NCBI RefSeq assembly: GCF_029774155.1
Contig: NZ_CP103833.1
Span: forward strand, 1,240,001-1,304,000
DNA length: 64,000 nucleotides
Origin: Actinobacillus arthritidis
GTDB taxonomy: Bacteria; Pseudomonadota; Gammaproteobacteria; Enterobacterales; Pasteurellaceae
Direction: 5' to 3'
In this document: positions 1 to 10,020 of the stretch, piece by piece
How the letters are laid out: the number at the start of each line of letters is the position of its first letter
Numbering within the stretch: the stretch's first letter is position 1
Program-made: the position numbers and the translations under genes
Notes under the pieces: generated by a model
Databases searched by the model: none
What the model was told of the DNA's origin: nothing
Seen by the model: the letters and a program-made list of their open reading frames with translations, nothing else

Positions 1-320
1 TTCACTTTACCAGCGAGCATTTGTAATACCACATTAATCGTATCTTGGTCGGTAACTCGTAAACCATTGATAAATTGCGGTTCTTTGCCCAATAATTTAA
101 CCCCTTGTGAAATTTCCGGCCCACCACCATGCACTAATACCACTTTCACACCTAATTGGTTCAGCAATAAAATGTCCTGCATCACCAATTTTTTAAGATC
201 TTCATTGATCATTGCATTACCGCCGTATTTCACCACAATAATTTTTTCTTGAAACGGAGCAAGATAAGCGGTCGCTTTTTCTAAAAGATTTGCAAAATTT
301 GCAACTTCGTTTTGTAACAT
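1..320 (-). CDS. argB: Acetylglutamate kinase, N-terminal part (cut by window edge)
   Basis: ArgB phosphorylates N-acetyl-L-glutamate, the second step of arginine biosynthesis, in the cytoplasm. About 106 residues are visible, starting MLQNEVANFANLL. The amino-acid-kinase signature follows: the phosphate loop IIVVKYGGNAM, then VVLVHGGGPEIS with the conserved GGG. The frame stays open to the left edge, so the C-terminal part lies outside the window. The start at 320 lies 30 bases after argC, which is transcribed in the same direction, consistent with an argC-argB operon. Confidence 0.9.
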   Translation of the reverse strand, partial: MLQNEVANFANLLEKATAYLAPFQEKIIVVKYGGNAMINEDLKKLVMQDILLLNQLGVKVVLVHGGGPEISQGVKLLGKEPQFINGLRVTDQDTINVVLQMLAGKV

Positions 321-349
321 TTTAAACCCCAAATAATATCTCACTCTGA

Positions 350-1297
350 CTACACGTCTAGTCCGACTGTTTCTTCACGGCCTAACATAATGTTCATACA
401 TTGTACCGCCGCACCGGATGCACCTTTACCTAAATTATCAAAACGTGCACACAATAATAGTCGCGTTTCGTTGCCGTAAACAAAGATTTCAAGGCTGTCT
501 TTGCCGCTAAATGTATTCGCCGCCAACATTCCGTCTTCAGGTAGTGAACAAGCGGGATGAACCGTAATCAATTTTGAATTTTGGTAATACTCGCTGAATA
601 AATTTGCAATTTTTTCGGCAGAATTGACCGCTTGTGAAAGGGCTGAAATAGGGAGCGGCACAGTCACCAACATTCCGCTGTAATAGTCGGCAACCACCGG
701 TGTGAAAATAGGAGGATGGTTTGAACCGGTAAGCGCTTGCATTTCCGGTAAATGTTTATGTTTAAGAGCTAGTCCATAAACACGAGGGGCATTAAATTTT
801 TGTTCACGATCTGGATTTTGATATTCGGCAATCATCGATTTACCGCCGCCGGAATAGCCGGTGAGAGAATGACAAGAAAGTGGATAATCGGCACTTAAAA
901 CACCTTTTTCAATAAGAGGGCGAACTAACGCAATATAACCCGTAGCATGACAACCCGGTACCGCAACTCGATTCGCATTTTGAATTTTTTCAAATTGACC
1001 AGAAAGCTCAGCAAAACCATAGGTCCAGTCAGGATTAACACGATGAGCGGTTGAAGTATCACAAATTCTTGCATTTGCCGGGGCATTCGCCACTAATTCT
1101 TTAGAAGCCTCATCTGGTAAACAAAGAAACGTCAAATCCGCTTCTGCGACTTTTGCGACTCTCGCATTGAGATCTTTACGTAATTCTTCCGGCAGACTTA
1201 ATAACTCAATATCTTCCGCGCCAGCAAGACGATCAAAAATACGTAACCCAGTTGTACCGACCGCCCCGTCCACAAAAATTTTATATTTACTCATCAT
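350..1297 (-). CDS. argC: N-acetyl-gamma-glutamyl-phosphate reductase, short form
   Basis: This enzyme reduces N-acetylglutamyl phosphate to the semialdehyde with NADPH in arginine synthesis. At 315 residues it matches the shorter 'uncommon' ArgC type rather than the longer E. coli type. Visible features are the N-terminal nucleotide-binding start KIFVDGAVGTTG (residues 5-16) and the catalytic cysteine in VAVPGCHATGY (about C116). HSLTGYSGGGKS follows. Two adjacent ATG codons begin the frame and either could be used. It precedes argB with a 29-base gap. The upstream gap (1298-1432) showed me no clear operator. Confidence 0.93.
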   Translation of the reverse strand: MMSKYKIFVDGAVGTTGLRIFDRLAGAEDIELLSLPEELRKDLNARVAKVAEADLTFLCLPDEASKELVANAPANARICDTSTAHRVNPDWTYGFAELSGQFEKIQNANRVAVPGCHATGYIALVRPLIEKGVLSADYPLSCHSLTGYSGGGKSMIAEYQNPDREQKFNAPRVYGLALKHKHLPEMQALTGSNHPPIFTPVVADYYSGMLVTVPLPISALSQAVNSAEKIANLFSEYYQNSKLITVHPACSLPEDGMLAANTFSGKDSLEIFVYGNETRLLLCARFDNLGKGASGAAVQCMNIMLGREETVGLDV

Positions 1298-1432
1298 AAA
1301 TCCTTATTACTGTTAAAACGTTAAGCATCTTACTCTTATTCAAGTAGAATTTCAAATACACGCAAGACATAAAAATTCATTATTAATGAATAAATAGTCA
1401 TTTTTTATTTTTCCATATTATCCTTATATAAA

Positions 1433-1464
1433 AAATCCCCCAAGATTTTCATCTCAGAGGATTT
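1433..1464 (-). terminator. Intrinsic terminator downstream of deoD
   Basis: Read on the minus strand, a 14-bp stem (several G-U pairs) closes on a GAAA tetraloop and is followed by a run of T. It lies 27 bases beyond the deoD stop and points the same way, ending the nupC-deoC-deoD transcript. Confidence 0.8.
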
Positions 1465-1490
1465 ACAAAATAATCTGCAAAATTAACCGC

Positions 1491-2214
1491 TTATTCTGCT
1501 TGATCACCGATTAATACAGATTCTAACGCAATGGTAATCATATCATTAAAAGTTAATTGGCGTTCTTCTGATGAAGTTTGTTCGCCGGTACGGATATGAT
1601 CTGAAACGGTACAAATTGCTAACGCTTTCGCACCATATTCTGCTTGCAACCGCATAAATACCAGCGGCTTCCATTTCCACACCTAAAATGCCGTATTTTT
1701 CCATTACATCGAACATTTCTACATCCGGTGTATAAAATAAATCTGCTGAGAATAAATTACCAACGCGTGCTACAACGCCTTTTTGTTTTGCCGCTTGAAC
1801 TGCCGCTAAGGTCATATCAAAGTCAGAAATTGCCGCAAAGTCGTTATCACGGAAACGGATGCGGTTTACTTTTGAATCCGTACAAGCACCCGAACCGATA
1901 ATAACATCACGTACTTTTACATCTTGACGCACAGCACCGCAAGAACCGACACGGATGATTTTTTTCACACCGTATTCAGTAATTAATTCTTTGGCATAAA
2001 TTGAGCAAGATGGGATCCCCATACCATGTCCCATTACCGAAATACGGCGGCCTTTATAAGTACCAGTATAACCGAACATATTACGTACATCCGTGACTTG
2101 TACGGCATCTTCTAAAAATGTTTCCGCGATATATTTTGCACGAAGCGGATCGCCCGGCATTAATACAACGTCAGCAAATGCACCTTCAGGTGCGTTAATG
2201 TGTGGAGTAGCCAT
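1491..2214 (-). CDS. deoD: Purine nucleoside phosphorylase, frameshifted in this sequence
   Basis: DeoD cleaves purine (deoxy)ribonucleosides with phosphate, giving base plus (deoxy)ribose-1-phosphate. The start [13 protein letters not shown] has a good AAGAGG ribosome site. Family motifs are [22 protein letters not shown] and [13 protein letters not shown]. Translation then shifts frame: the observed GCAAGC near 1644-1645 has one base too many, and removing it gives [20 protein letters not shown] and the normal C-terminus ending SVLIGDQAE, for 240 residues. Without the correction the protein runs into wrong-frame residues and loses its substrate-contacting end. Last gene of the nucleoside operon, after the inserted glycosyltransferase. 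Confidence 0.9.
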
Positions 2215-2325
2215 TTTGTTTTCCTCTTAATTAATTGATATATAGTCTTAAAAATTTATCAAACGAATAAATCTTTTACTTAAAATAATATGATATAACT
2301 TACATGAAAATTTACTTAATAAATA

Positions 2326-3003
2326 TCATCCCTCATAATGAATATCAGATATATTGTCCTCTGCAATATAACCGAGTAAAGGATCAATAATTCTAATCCT
2401 ATCTCCATCACAAATCTCTGTAAATTCATCAGCTAAAAAATTAGGCTTTCTATCTTTAAAACGGCTTATAATCTTTCTCATTCTTGATTTACGTATTAAA
2501 TATAACGCTGATCCATCATTATTATACTCGTGGTACATTGTCAAAATATGTAAACTCAATAATGAGGTATCATCATTAGCCACTCTATTTTTATAAAAAG
2601 TTTGTCTATTACCTAATTTTTGCAGAATAACCAAATCAACTTCATTACCTAAGCTAATCTCATTTACTCTAGTTTTAAAATTTTCACAAAGTAATACATC
2701 GTCCTCTGCAATGATCACAAAATCATTATCTCCAATAGTGATATCATTAATTGCCGTTTCCCAACATTTTATATGAGAAAGAGTGCAACAGATCTCACCA
2801 ATTTTTACAGGAGCCCTATAATATTTTTGGTGTATTTTACTTGAGTCAAATAACAATTTCTCGATACCATCAATCTTAGATAAAACTTGTCCGTCAACAG
2901 CATCAACACGCTCAAATAAAGCTGAATCCGGATGTTTATTAAAGGTTTCTAATCTAGCCTTACTTCGTTCTAAGTTAATAACATATCCTTTTGAAATCAT
3001 CAT
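2326..3003 (-). CDS. Glycosyltransferase family 25 (LOS/LPS type)
   Basis: This 225-residue protein carries the marks of GT25 lipooligosaccharide glycosyltransferases: the start GYVINLERSKARLETF, the GEICCTLSHIKCWE block (residues ~85-98) and the acidic FVIIAEDDVLLC motif (~109-120), which resembles the metal/sugar-nucleotide site. Donor and acceptor cannot be told. Its AUG lies 6 bases after the deoC stop, with AAGGTG overlapping that stop as ribosome site, so translation is probably coupled. It looks more AT-rich than deoC and deoD on either side and is functionally foreign to them, which suggests insertion into the nucleoside operon. Confidence 0.82.
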   Translation of the reverse strand: MMISKGYVINLERSKARLETFNKHPDSALFERVDAVDGQVLSKIDGIEKLLFDSSKIHQKYYRAPVKIGEICCTLSHIKCWETAINDITIGDNDFVIIAEDDVLLCENFKTRVNEISLGNEVDLVILQKLGNRQTFYKNRVANDDTSLLSLHILTMYHEYNNDGSALYLIRKSRMRKIISRFKDRKPNFLADEFTEICDGDRIRIIDPLLGYIAEDNISDIHYEG

Positions 3004-3009
3004 TACACC

Positions 3010-3786
3010 TTAATATCCAGTCACATCTTGAATCACTTGATCATTTAAAGTTGCAAGCAGATTGGTTAATAAACTTGAAGCCCCGAAACGGAAGTGATCT
3101 GCATTCACCCAATCTTTTCCAAGAATGTCTTGAGCTAACGCTAAATATTGTGCCGCTTCTTCCGTTGTTTTCACACCACCAGCCGCTTTAAAGCCAACTT
3201 TATTCGCTACATTCAAATCACGAATAGTTTCTAACATAATGCGAGCGGATTCTAAAGTTGCATTTACCGGCACTTTACCTGTTGAGGTTTTTATAAAATC
3301 CGCACCAGCTTTAATGGAAATCTCACTCGCTTTACGAATCAATTCAGCCGTTTTTAATTCACCAGTTTCAATGATGACTTTTAGTAATACATTTGATGCT
3401 TGGCAAACTGCCTTACATTGTTGTACCAATTCAAAACCGATTTGTTCGTTGCCTGCCATTAATGCTTTGTAAGGGAATACCACATCCACTTCATCCGCAC
3501 CATAAGCCACAGCAACTTTGGTTTCTGCGACTGCAATTTCAATATCATCATTACCATGCGGGAAATTCGTTACCGTAGCAATTTTAACTTGCTCCGTACC
3601 TTGTGCTTTTAGAGCTTTACGAGCAACCGGCACAAAACGCGGATAAACACATACTGTCGCCGGTGTACCAAATTCCGTTTTACCTTGCTGACAAAGTGTA
3701 ATCACTTTTTCGTCCGTATCATTATCATTTAATGTCGTGAGATCCATTAAAGATAAAGCGATTTTTGCCGAATCTTTTAAACTCAT
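3010..3786 (-). CDS. deoC: Deoxyribose-phosphate aldolase
   Basis: DeoC splits 2-deoxyribose-5-phosphate into glyceraldehyde-3-phosphate and acetaldehyde. The Schiff-base lysine is in [10 protein letters not shown] and the second active lysine in [10 protein letters not shown] chose the start at [11 protein letters not shown] (259 residues, the usual family length) because GGAGG lies just upstream of it; the open frame could begin four codons earlier. It follows nupC and precedes the GT25 gene, in a nucleoside uptake-salvage operon. Confidence 0.95.
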   Translation of the reverse strand: MSLKDSAKIALSLMDLTTLNDNDTDEKVITLCQQGKTEFGTPATVCVYPRFVPVARKALKAQGTEQVKIATVTNFPHGNDDIEIAVAETKVAVAYGADEVDVVFPYKALMAGNEQIGFELVQQCKAVCQASNVLLKVIIETGELKTAELIRKASEISIKAGADFIKTSTGKVPVNATLESARIMLETIRDLNVANKVGFKAAGGVKTTEEAAQYLALAQDILGKDWVNADHFRFGASSLLTNLLATLNDQVIQDVTGY

Positions 3787-3876
3787 ACGATCCTCCATCT
3801 TACATTTGTAAAATATGAAAAAAATTATAACGCTTGTATCTACATACGCAAACGTTTACCTAACCTTAAAACAACA

Positions 3877-3898
3877 ACACCACTGTTTCCAGTGGTGT
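3877..3898 (-). terminator. Hairpin after nupC
   Basis: A perfect 9-bp stem (ACACCACTG / CAGTGGTGT) with a 4-base loop sits 21 bases past the nupC stop, followed on the minus strand by a T-rich stretch. It may partly end the nupC message ahead of deoC, or protect its 3' end. Confidence 0.65.
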
Positions 3899-3919
3899 CA
3901 TTTACTTAAGTGATAACGC

Positions 3920-5186
3920 TTACATTACCGCTCCGCCGATACCGATAAATAATCCGGCAATCGCCGCACTCATTAAATTAGAGAGCGTACCCGCAACAAC
4001 AGCTTTAACCCCCATACGAGCGACATCACTACGACGACTTGGTGCCATCCCACCTAAACCGCCGATTAAAATTGCGATTGAGCTTAAGTTAGCAAAACCA
4101 CATAGTGAGAATGTGATGATTGCGATAGTTTTCGGACTTAATGCCACCGTTGCTTCTGGTTTTAAGTAGTTTACGAAATCCGCATAAGCGACAAACTCAT
4201 TTAGAATTAATTTCTGACCGATTAATGAACCGGCAACTTGTGATTCAGCCCCCCAAGGTACACCGATTAACCATGCTAAAGGTTGGAACACATAACCAAA
4301 CAGTGATTGTAATGTTACATTTTCATAGCCGATAAGCGAAGAAACGCCACCGATAAAACCGTTAAGCATTGCAATTAATGCGATAAATGCTAATAACATT
4401 GCACCAACGTTCATTGCTAATTGCATACCTGAGAATGCACCAACTGCGGCTTCAATTACGTTAGACGGTTTTTCGTCAATATCATCTGCACTTAATTCAT
4501 CTTTAAATTGTTCTGATTGCGGATGAAGAATTTTAGCGAATAATAACCCGCCCGGTGCCGCCATAAATGACGCCGCAATTAAATATGGAAGTGGTACGCC
4601 CATACCTGCATATCCAATCATTACCGCACCGGCAACTGACGCTAAACCACCGCACATTACCGCAAATAACTCGGAATTTGTCATTGATTTAATGTAAGGT
4701 TTAACTAAAAGAGGCGCTTCTGTTTGACCAACGAAGATATTTGCCGCCGCAGACATTGATTCTGATTTTGACGTACCTAATACTTTTTGTAATGCACCGC
4801 CAAGGATACGAATGACAATCTGCATAATACCTAAATAGTAAAGTACAGAAATAAGAGATGAGAAGAAAATAATCGGAGGAAGCACTTTTAATGCGAAAAC
4901 GAAACCGCCACCGCCAAATACTTCAAACATTTTATCGCTGACTAAGCCACCGAATAAGAAGCTGATACCATCATTACCATAGTTGATAACTTTACTTACA
5001 CCTTCCGCGTACCGCTAATAAGCCTTTACGACCCGTTTCCCAATAAAGAATTATCGCACCAATCCCAACTTGCAGAACTAATGCCCCTAATACTGTACGA
5101 AAACTGATTGCTTTACGATTATTAGATAACGCAAAGGCAATTAGTAAAAGCACAACAATACCTAAAATACTGTTTAACGCACTCAT
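3920..5186 (-). CDS. nupC: Nucleoside:H+/Na+ symporter NupC, frameshifted in this sequence
   Basis: An inner-membrane concentrative nucleoside transporter. The start [18 protein letters not shown] begins a hydrophobic N-terminal domain. The gating core ([23 protein letters not shown]) and late helices ([13 protein letters not shown]) follow. Between GRKGLLAV and [17 protein letters not shown] the frame breaks: near 5009 there is one extra base. Deleting it joins the two halves into [16 protein letters not shown] and a protein of 421 residues. First gene of the nupC-deoC-(GT25)-deoD group, matching import of nucleosides to their breakdown. Confidence 0.9.
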
Positions 5187-5317
5187 TTGAAAAACCCCAA
5201 AAAGTAAAAGGAATAATACGTTGCTTTCCGAAGAAAGCACCATCTAAAAAAGTTTCATAACTATACCTTTTTTTACATAAAAAATCTCTAACATTTTACA
5301 TAAGAATCTTTCAAAAT

Positions 5318-5333
5318 TGGGAAGTTCATCACA
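5318..5333. promoter_or_regulatory. Candidate CRP (cAMP receptor protein) site
   Basis: TGGGA-N6-TCACA matches the CRP consensus TGTGA-N6-TCACA at 9 of 10 positions. It lies between nupC (minus) and the YczE-type gene (plus). CRP control of nucleoside uptake would be expected from enterobacterial and Haemophilus practice. Confidence 0.45.
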
Positions 5334-5399
5334 TTATTACTATTTAAAATCGAATAAATAGATATAATTACTTATATTTATTTATTCAAGCATTTACTT

Positions 5400-6044
5400 A
5401 TGTCAAAAAAATCACCGATTCCATTTATGCGTTGGTCTGCCCAACATCAATGGGAACTTCGATTTGATACATTATTAATTATCTCACTGACTCTGATTTG
5501 TATCGGGATAGGCGAAGGCTTATTGATTTTAGCGAATTTAGGTGCAACACCTTGGACAGTATTATCGCAAGGATTAGCCTTACAACTAGATATCTCAATA
5601 GGGACATCTATTGCACTCATTAGCTTTTTCGTACTGTTACTTTGGATTCCCTTCAAATTACGCTTTGGATTAGGCACGTTACTCAATATCTTTTTTATTG
5701 CTCTATTTGCCGATCTTACTGTCAACTTTCTCGAAAAACCCGAGATACTAATCGTTAGAATCATCTATATGTTAATGGCAATCCTGATATTCGGTATCGG
5801 AACGGCTATGTATTTATCATGTCGACTGGGAGCTGGCCCTCGAGATGGCTTAATGGTGGGAATCTGTTTACGTTACGGTTGGAAAATTAGTATTGTCAGG
5901 ACTTCGATTGAAGTGTTTGCTTGTATTATCGGCATATTACTTGGCGGCACATTTGGCATCAGTACGATTCTTTTTGCGCTCAGCATAGGCTGGCTAATTC
6001 AAATCACTTTTTTATTCTTAGCTCGTTATTTTCAAGCGGTCTGA
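5400..6044 (+). CDS. YczE/COG2364-type integral membrane protein
   Basis: A 214-residue protein of unknown function with about five to six hydrophobic segments. The motifs LANLGATPWTVLSQGLA (after the first helix) and LGAGPRDGLMVG (about residues 141-152) are typical of the COG2364/YczE family. A TATAAT hexamer at 5363-5368 could be its -10 box. The last codons and the stop (QAV-stop) are encoded by an uptake-signal core, which also forms one arm of the terminator shared with eda. Divergent from nupC. Confidence 0.7.
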   Translation: MSKKSPIPFMRWSAQHQWELRFDTLLIISLTLICIGIGEGLLILANLGATPWTVLSQGLALQLDISIGTSIALISFFVLLLWIPFKLRFGLGTLLNIFFIALFADLTVNFLEKPEILIVRIIYMLMAILIFGIGTAMYLSCRLGAGPRDGLMVGICLRYGWKISIVRTSIEVFACIIGILLGGTFGISTILFALSIGWLIQITFLFLARYFQAV

Positions 6045-6088
6045 TTCCCTCAATTTTTTACAAAGAATAAAGAAAATCAGACCGCTTG
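6033..6088. terminator. Bidirectional terminator made of two inverted uptake signals
   Basis: CAAGCGGTCTGATT (6033-6046) and its exact complement AATCAGACCGCTTG (6075-6088) form a 14-bp stem between two convergent genes. The left arm overlaps the stop codon of the plus-strand membrane gene. Confidence 0.75.
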
Positions 6089-6112
6089 TAGGTGTCACCA
6101 TTAATTAAGTGA

Positions 6113-6754
6113 TTAAGCGTGCGTTAATGCCACTGCTTCTCTCACCAATCTACCGATTTCATCCCAATTCTTCGTTTGAATTAAGGATTTCTCCACAAAC
6201 CAAGAACCACCGCACGCCACAATATTCGGAATCGCTAAGTATTCTTTAATATTGCTTGGGCTAATGCCACCGGTTGGCATAATTTGCAGATTACCGTAAG
6301 GACCTAGTAAGGCTTTAATCATTTTCACCCCACCGCTGGCTTCTGCCGGGAAGAATTTAACCGCATCAATGCCTAACGCTAATGCCGCTTCAATTGACAT
6401 CGGGTTATTCACACCCGGGGTAATTGGGAAGTCTAAATCTTGGCAAAGTTTCACGATAGTCGGATTTAATCCCGGTGTCACGACAAAATCTGCACCGGCA
6501 TTTTTCGCTTTTACCACTTGCTCAGCAGTTAATACCGTACCGGCGACAATTAATACTTCCGGATAGTGCTGACGGACTAAACGAATCGCTTCTTCTGCAG
6601 CTGCCGAACGGAAAGTAATCTCTGCAACCGGTAAGCCGTTTTCCGATAAGGTTTTCACTAACGGTAAAATATCTTCTGCTTGTTCTACCGCAATTACCGG
6701 TACCACTTTTAACTGACGAAGTTTTTCAATAATTTGGGTTGTTGTGTATTTCAT
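6113..6754 (-). CDS. eda: KHG/KDPG aldolase
   Basis: Eda splits 2-keto-3-deoxy-6-phosphogluconate into pyruvate and glyceraldehyde-3-phosphate, the last step of hexuronate breakdown. The Schiff-base lysine is in DAVKFFPAEASGG, the catalytic glutamate in VAEITFRS, and the phosphate-binding PTGGIS is present. At 213 residues it has the usual length. It follows kdgK by 12 bases and is the last gene of the minus-strand uronate operon. Confidence 0.95.
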   Translation of the reverse strand: MKYTTTQIIEKLRQLKVVPVIAVEQAEDILPLVKTLSENGLPVAEITFRSAAAEEAIRLVRQHYPEVLIVAGTVLTAEQVVKAKNAGADFVVTPGLNPTIVKLCQDLDFPITPGVNNPMSIEAALALGIDAVKFFPAEASGGVKMIKALLGPYGNLQIMPTGGISPSNIKEYLAIPNIVACGGSWFVEKSLIQTKNWDEIGRLVREAVALTHA

Positions 6755-6766
6755 GCTCTTTTCCTT

Positions 6767-7711
6767 CTACATCGCATTAAACTCAGCAAAGAGATGTGCA
6801 GTTGCCGATTTCTCAATAATTGCACCTTTATGTTGAATCACAATGCCTGCTAATTGATTACCTTGACGACAGCACACCGCTAACGGTTTACCTTGTAAAT
6901 AACCAGCTAAGAATCCGGCATTAAAAGAATCCCCTGCCGATGTTGTATCGACCACTTGTTCCACCGGTGTCGTCGGTACAAATGTTTGCTGTTGATGTTC
7001 GCACACCACCGCACCACGACTGCCTTGTTTGACAATGATTTTAGGAATCCCATATGCCGATAAACGCATGATTGTCTGTTGCTCATCGGTATCCTGCCAT
7101 AACATCGCCTCATCATCGAAGGTGACTAACGCCACATCGACTAAAGGTAATAATGCACGATAGCAAGTTTGTGCTTGCTCAAGGCTTTCCCATAATTTCG
7201 GACGGAAATTACTGTCAAAGGCAATTTCTACCCCCGCTTGTTTTAATTCCGCTAAATAGGTTATCAACAACGCTCGGTCAGGTTCCGGTAGAATAGCTAA
7301 AGAAATACCGCTTAGATAAATCATATCGACCGAATCCAACTCACCTAATACTTGAGAAAAATTCGGATGTTGCAATAAATAACGGGTCGCCGACTGATTA
7401 CGCCAATATAGGAACGTACGTTCGCCTTGCTTATCTAATTGAATTAAATACAACCCCGGTGAACGCTGTTCGTCTTTTAACACCCATTGCGTATTAATGC
7501 CGTCTGCTTGCCAATAAGCCAACATCCCTTGGCTCAATTTATCTGTCCCTAAGGCAGATACATAACACACTTGAATCTGTTCGGGAGTAGATACACGCGC
7601 TAAATAGGTCGCCGTATTGAGCGTATCACCGCCATAAGTCTGACGCATCAGCCCAAACGGCTCCCCATTCAGCTCTATCATGCACTCCCCTAAAAGGGCT
7701 AGTTTTTTCAT
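6767..7711 (-). CDS. kdgK: 2-keto-3-deoxygluconate kinase
   Basis: A PfkB/ribokinase-family enzyme that phosphorylates KDG to KDPG with ATP. The N-terminal MKKLALLGECMIELNG and YGGDTLNTA form the sugar-site region. The catalytic DTTSAGDSFNAGFLAGYLQG (residues ~248-267) contains the family's GD motif. It is 12 bases after uxaC and feeds eda. 314 residues, normal for the family. Confidence 0.93.
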   Translation of the reverse strand: MKKLALLGECMIELNGEPFGLMRQTYGGDTLNTATYLARVSTPEQIQVCYVSALGTDKLSQGMLAYWQADGINTQWVLKDEQRSPGLYLIQLDKQGERTFLYWRNQSATRYLLQHPNFSQVLGELDSVDMIYLSGISLAILPEPDRALLITYLAELKQAGVEIAFDSNFRPKLWESLEQAQTCYRALLPLVDVALVTFDDEAMLWQDTDEQQTIMRLSAYGIPKIIVKQGSRGAVVCEHQQQTFVPTTPVEQVVDTTSAGDSFNAGFLAGYLQGKPLAVCCRQGNQLAGIVIQHKGAIIEKSATAHLFAEFNAM

Positions 7712-7723
7712 CTGTTTTACCGA

Positions 7724-9127
7724 TTATTTGAAATAAGTTTTTGCATTATGGTAACAAATGTTTTTGACCATATTACCTAATAACTCAATATCATTAGGAG
7801 CCTCACCTTTTACTACCCAAGTCCCGATCATTTCACATAAAATACGGCGGAAATACTCATGACGAGTATAAGAAAGGAAACTTCTGGAATCAGTAAGCAT
7901 ACCTACAAATTGACTTAGTAAGCCTAATTGTGACAGTTGCTGTAATTGTCTCTCCATCCCATCTTTTTGATCGTTAAACCACCAGCCTGAACCAAACTGA
8001 ATTTTTCCTGCAATACCGCCTGTTTGGAAATTACCAATCATCGAAGCTATCATTTCGTTATCACGAGGATTTAAACAATATAAAATGGTCTTCGGTAATT
8101 GATTAGTCTGATCCATTGCATCTAATAGATGAGAAAGCTGTGATGCATAAGTAAGATCAGCGATTGAATCAAAACCGGAGTCTGCACCAAGTAATTTAAA
8201 CATTCTTGTGTTATTGTTACGTAAAGCCCCAATATGCATTTGCATTACCCAATTACGTTTATAATATTCTGAAGCTAGCCATACTAAAACGGCAGTTGTA
8301 AATTGAGCCGTTTCTTGCTCTGAAAGCGGTTTATTTCCTAGTCTTTTTTGCAAAATTTTATCTAAATCTGCTTCATCAGGAATAGGTGAAAATCGTAAGA
8401 CTTCAATCCCATGATCTGCAGATTTACAGCCGTGTAAATCAAAATGTTCAATTCGTTTTAGTAATGCTTTTTTCAAATCTGAGAATGAATGGATTTCAAT
8501 GTTACTTACACTACCAAGCTGATTCATATAATCATTGAAAGTTGGCAACTCTATTTTAAAGGCTTTATCCGGTCTAAAACTTGGAACAACTTCAATATCA
8601 AAATTCGGATCATCTTTAATTATTTTATGATATTCCAAACTATCAATAGGATCATCTGTTGTTCCAGATAATTTAACCTTCATTTGTTGCATAATGCCAC
8701 GAGCAGAAAATTCGGGCTGTTGGAGCATTTCGTTACATTCATCCCAAATTTGCTTTTCTGTTTTCGGACTAAATAAGATATTGGTTAACCCAAATGGACG
8801 ACGTAGCTCTAAATGCGTCCAATGATAAATCGGATTACCAATACACTGTGGAACAGTTTTTGCCCATGCTTGATATTTTTCATAATTGCTGGCATTACCG
8901 GTAATTAAGTTTTCACTAACGCCAGCAGAACGCATAGCTCTCCATTTATAATGATCACCTTCTAGCCAAATTTCGGAGAGATCTTTAAATTGTCGATTTT
9001 CTGCAATTTCTTTTGGGGAAAGATGGCAGTGATAATCAAATATAGGCTGGTCTTTCGCATAATTATAATATAGCTCACGAGCAATATCATTGGATAACAG
9101 AAAATCTTCACACATAAATTGTTTCAT
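7724..9127 (-). CDS. uxaC: Glucuronate (uronate) isomerase
   Basis: UxaC converts D-glucuronate to D-fructuronate, and galacturonate to tagaturonate. It is a metal-dependent amidohydrolase-fold enzyme. The metal-site motif [13 protein letters not shown] is at residues ~30-42, [17 protein letters not shown] follows, and the C-terminal [18 protein letters not shown] is also family-typical. 467 residues, full length. It follows uxuB by 10 bases in the uronate operon. Confidence 0.95.
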   Translation of the reverse strand: MKQFMCEDFLLSNDIARELYYNYAKDQPIFDYHCHLSPKEIAENRQFKDLSEIWLEGDHYKWRAMRSAGVSENLITGNASNYEKYQAWAKTVPQCIGNPIYHWTHLELRRPFGLTNILFSPKTEKQIWDECNEMLQQPEFSARGIMQQMKVKLSGTTDDPIDSLEYHKIIKDDPNFDIEVVPSFRPDKAFKIELPTFNDYMNQLGSVSNIEIHSFSDLKKALLKRIEHFDLHGCKSADHGIEVLRFSPIPDEADLDKILQKRLGNKPLSEQETAQFTTAVLVWLASEYYKRNWVMQMHIGALRNNNTRMFKLLGADSGFDSIADLTYASQLSHLLDAMDQTNQLPKTILYCLNPRDNEMIASMIGNFQTGGIAGKIQFGSGWWFNDQKDGMERQLQQLSQLGLLSQFVGMLTDSRSFLSYTRHEYFRRILCEMIGTWVVKGEAPNDIELLGNMVKNICYHNAKTYFK

Positions 9128-9137
9128 GATTTATCTC

Positions 9138-9983
9138 CTATACTCCACTATATGCGGAGAAACCACCATCAATCGGTAGCACAACACCATTAATAAAACT
9201 TGCGTATTCTTCATCCATTAAGAATAAAATGCCACCCATTAATTCATTAGCTTCGCCAAAACGTCCCATTGGGGTATTAGTGAGAATTTTATTTGCTCTT
9301 GGGGTTGGGTTTCCTTGCTCATCAAATAATAAACCACGATTTTGATTACTAACTAAAAAGCCTGGAGCGATAGCATTACAACGAATACCTACGTGAGAGA
9401 AATATACCGCTAACCATTGTGTAAAATTGCTAATTGCCGCTTTTGCACCTGAATATGCTGGAATTTTTGTTAATGGAGTGTAAGCATTCATACTTGAGAT
9501 ATTGATGATATTAGCTCCTTTCTTACCAATCATATCTTTAGCAAAGACTTGGGTTGGTAATAATGTTCCTAAGTAATTCAAGTTAAAAACAAATTCAATG
9601 CCTGATTTATCTAATGAGAAGAAAGATTTTGTAGTATCCGGTAAATTCAGTTCATGAAACTCATTATCTGTTGTTGCTTTAGGGTTATTACCTCCCGCAC
9701 CATTAATCAAAATATCGCAGGTTCCAAAATCTTGGGCGATTAAATCACGCGTAGATTTGATACTATCTAAATCTAAAACATTAGTTTGGTAGGCTTTCGC
9801 AATATAGCCTTCTTGGTTGATTTCATTTGCATAATTTTGTGCTGCTTCCAGATTAATATCTAATAATGCAACTTTCGCTCCTGTTTTTGCAATTTCCTTA
9901 GCAAAATAAGCACATAACACACCGCCAGCACCGGTAACAACAACAACTTTATCTTTAAAATTATGATTTCTTGCTAATGTCAT
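9138..9983 (-). CDS. uxuB: Fructuronate reductase, short-chain dehydrogenase type
   Basis: A classical SDR: the NAD-binding VVTGAGGVLCAYFA (residues ~16-29), NGAGG, the catalytic Ser-Tyr-Lys set (NISSMNAYTPLTKIPAYSGAKAA) and GFLVSNQNRGLL. By position between uxaC and dctP, and by similarity to YjmF-type D-mannonate oxidoreductases, it should reduce fructuronate to mannonate. That would supply the one step the regulon otherwise lacks. It is unrelated to the long-chain E. coli UxuB. Function is inferred from context plus family. Confidence 0.85.
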   Translation of the reverse strand: MTLARNHNFKDKVVVVTGAGGVLCAYFAKEIAKTGAKVALLDINLEAAQNYANEINQEGYIAKAYQTNVLDLDSIKSTRDLIAQDFGTCDILINGAGGNNPKATTDNEFHELNLPDTTKSFFSLDKSGIEFVFNLNYLGTLLPTQVFAKDMIGKKGANIINISSMNAYTPLTKIPAYSGAKAAISNFTQWLAVYFSHVGIRCNAIAPGFLVSNQNRGLLFDEQGNPTPRANKILTNTPMGRFGEANELMGGILFLMDEEYASFINGVVLPIDGGFSAYSGV

Positions 9984-10020
9984 TTTTCAATTCTCCCGAA
10001 TATAATTTGTAAAAAATAGA

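Noticed and set aside
3049..3062. GCAAGC in deoC as another indel of the GCAGC type
   Set aside because: The deoC frame is intact through this point and encodes the expected LLATL, so the sequence is genuine.
5334..5399. A/T-rich runs upstream of the YczE-type gene as origin-like or curved-DNA element
   Set aside because: The composition is typical of promoters in this genome; no DnaA boxes or iterated tracts were seen.
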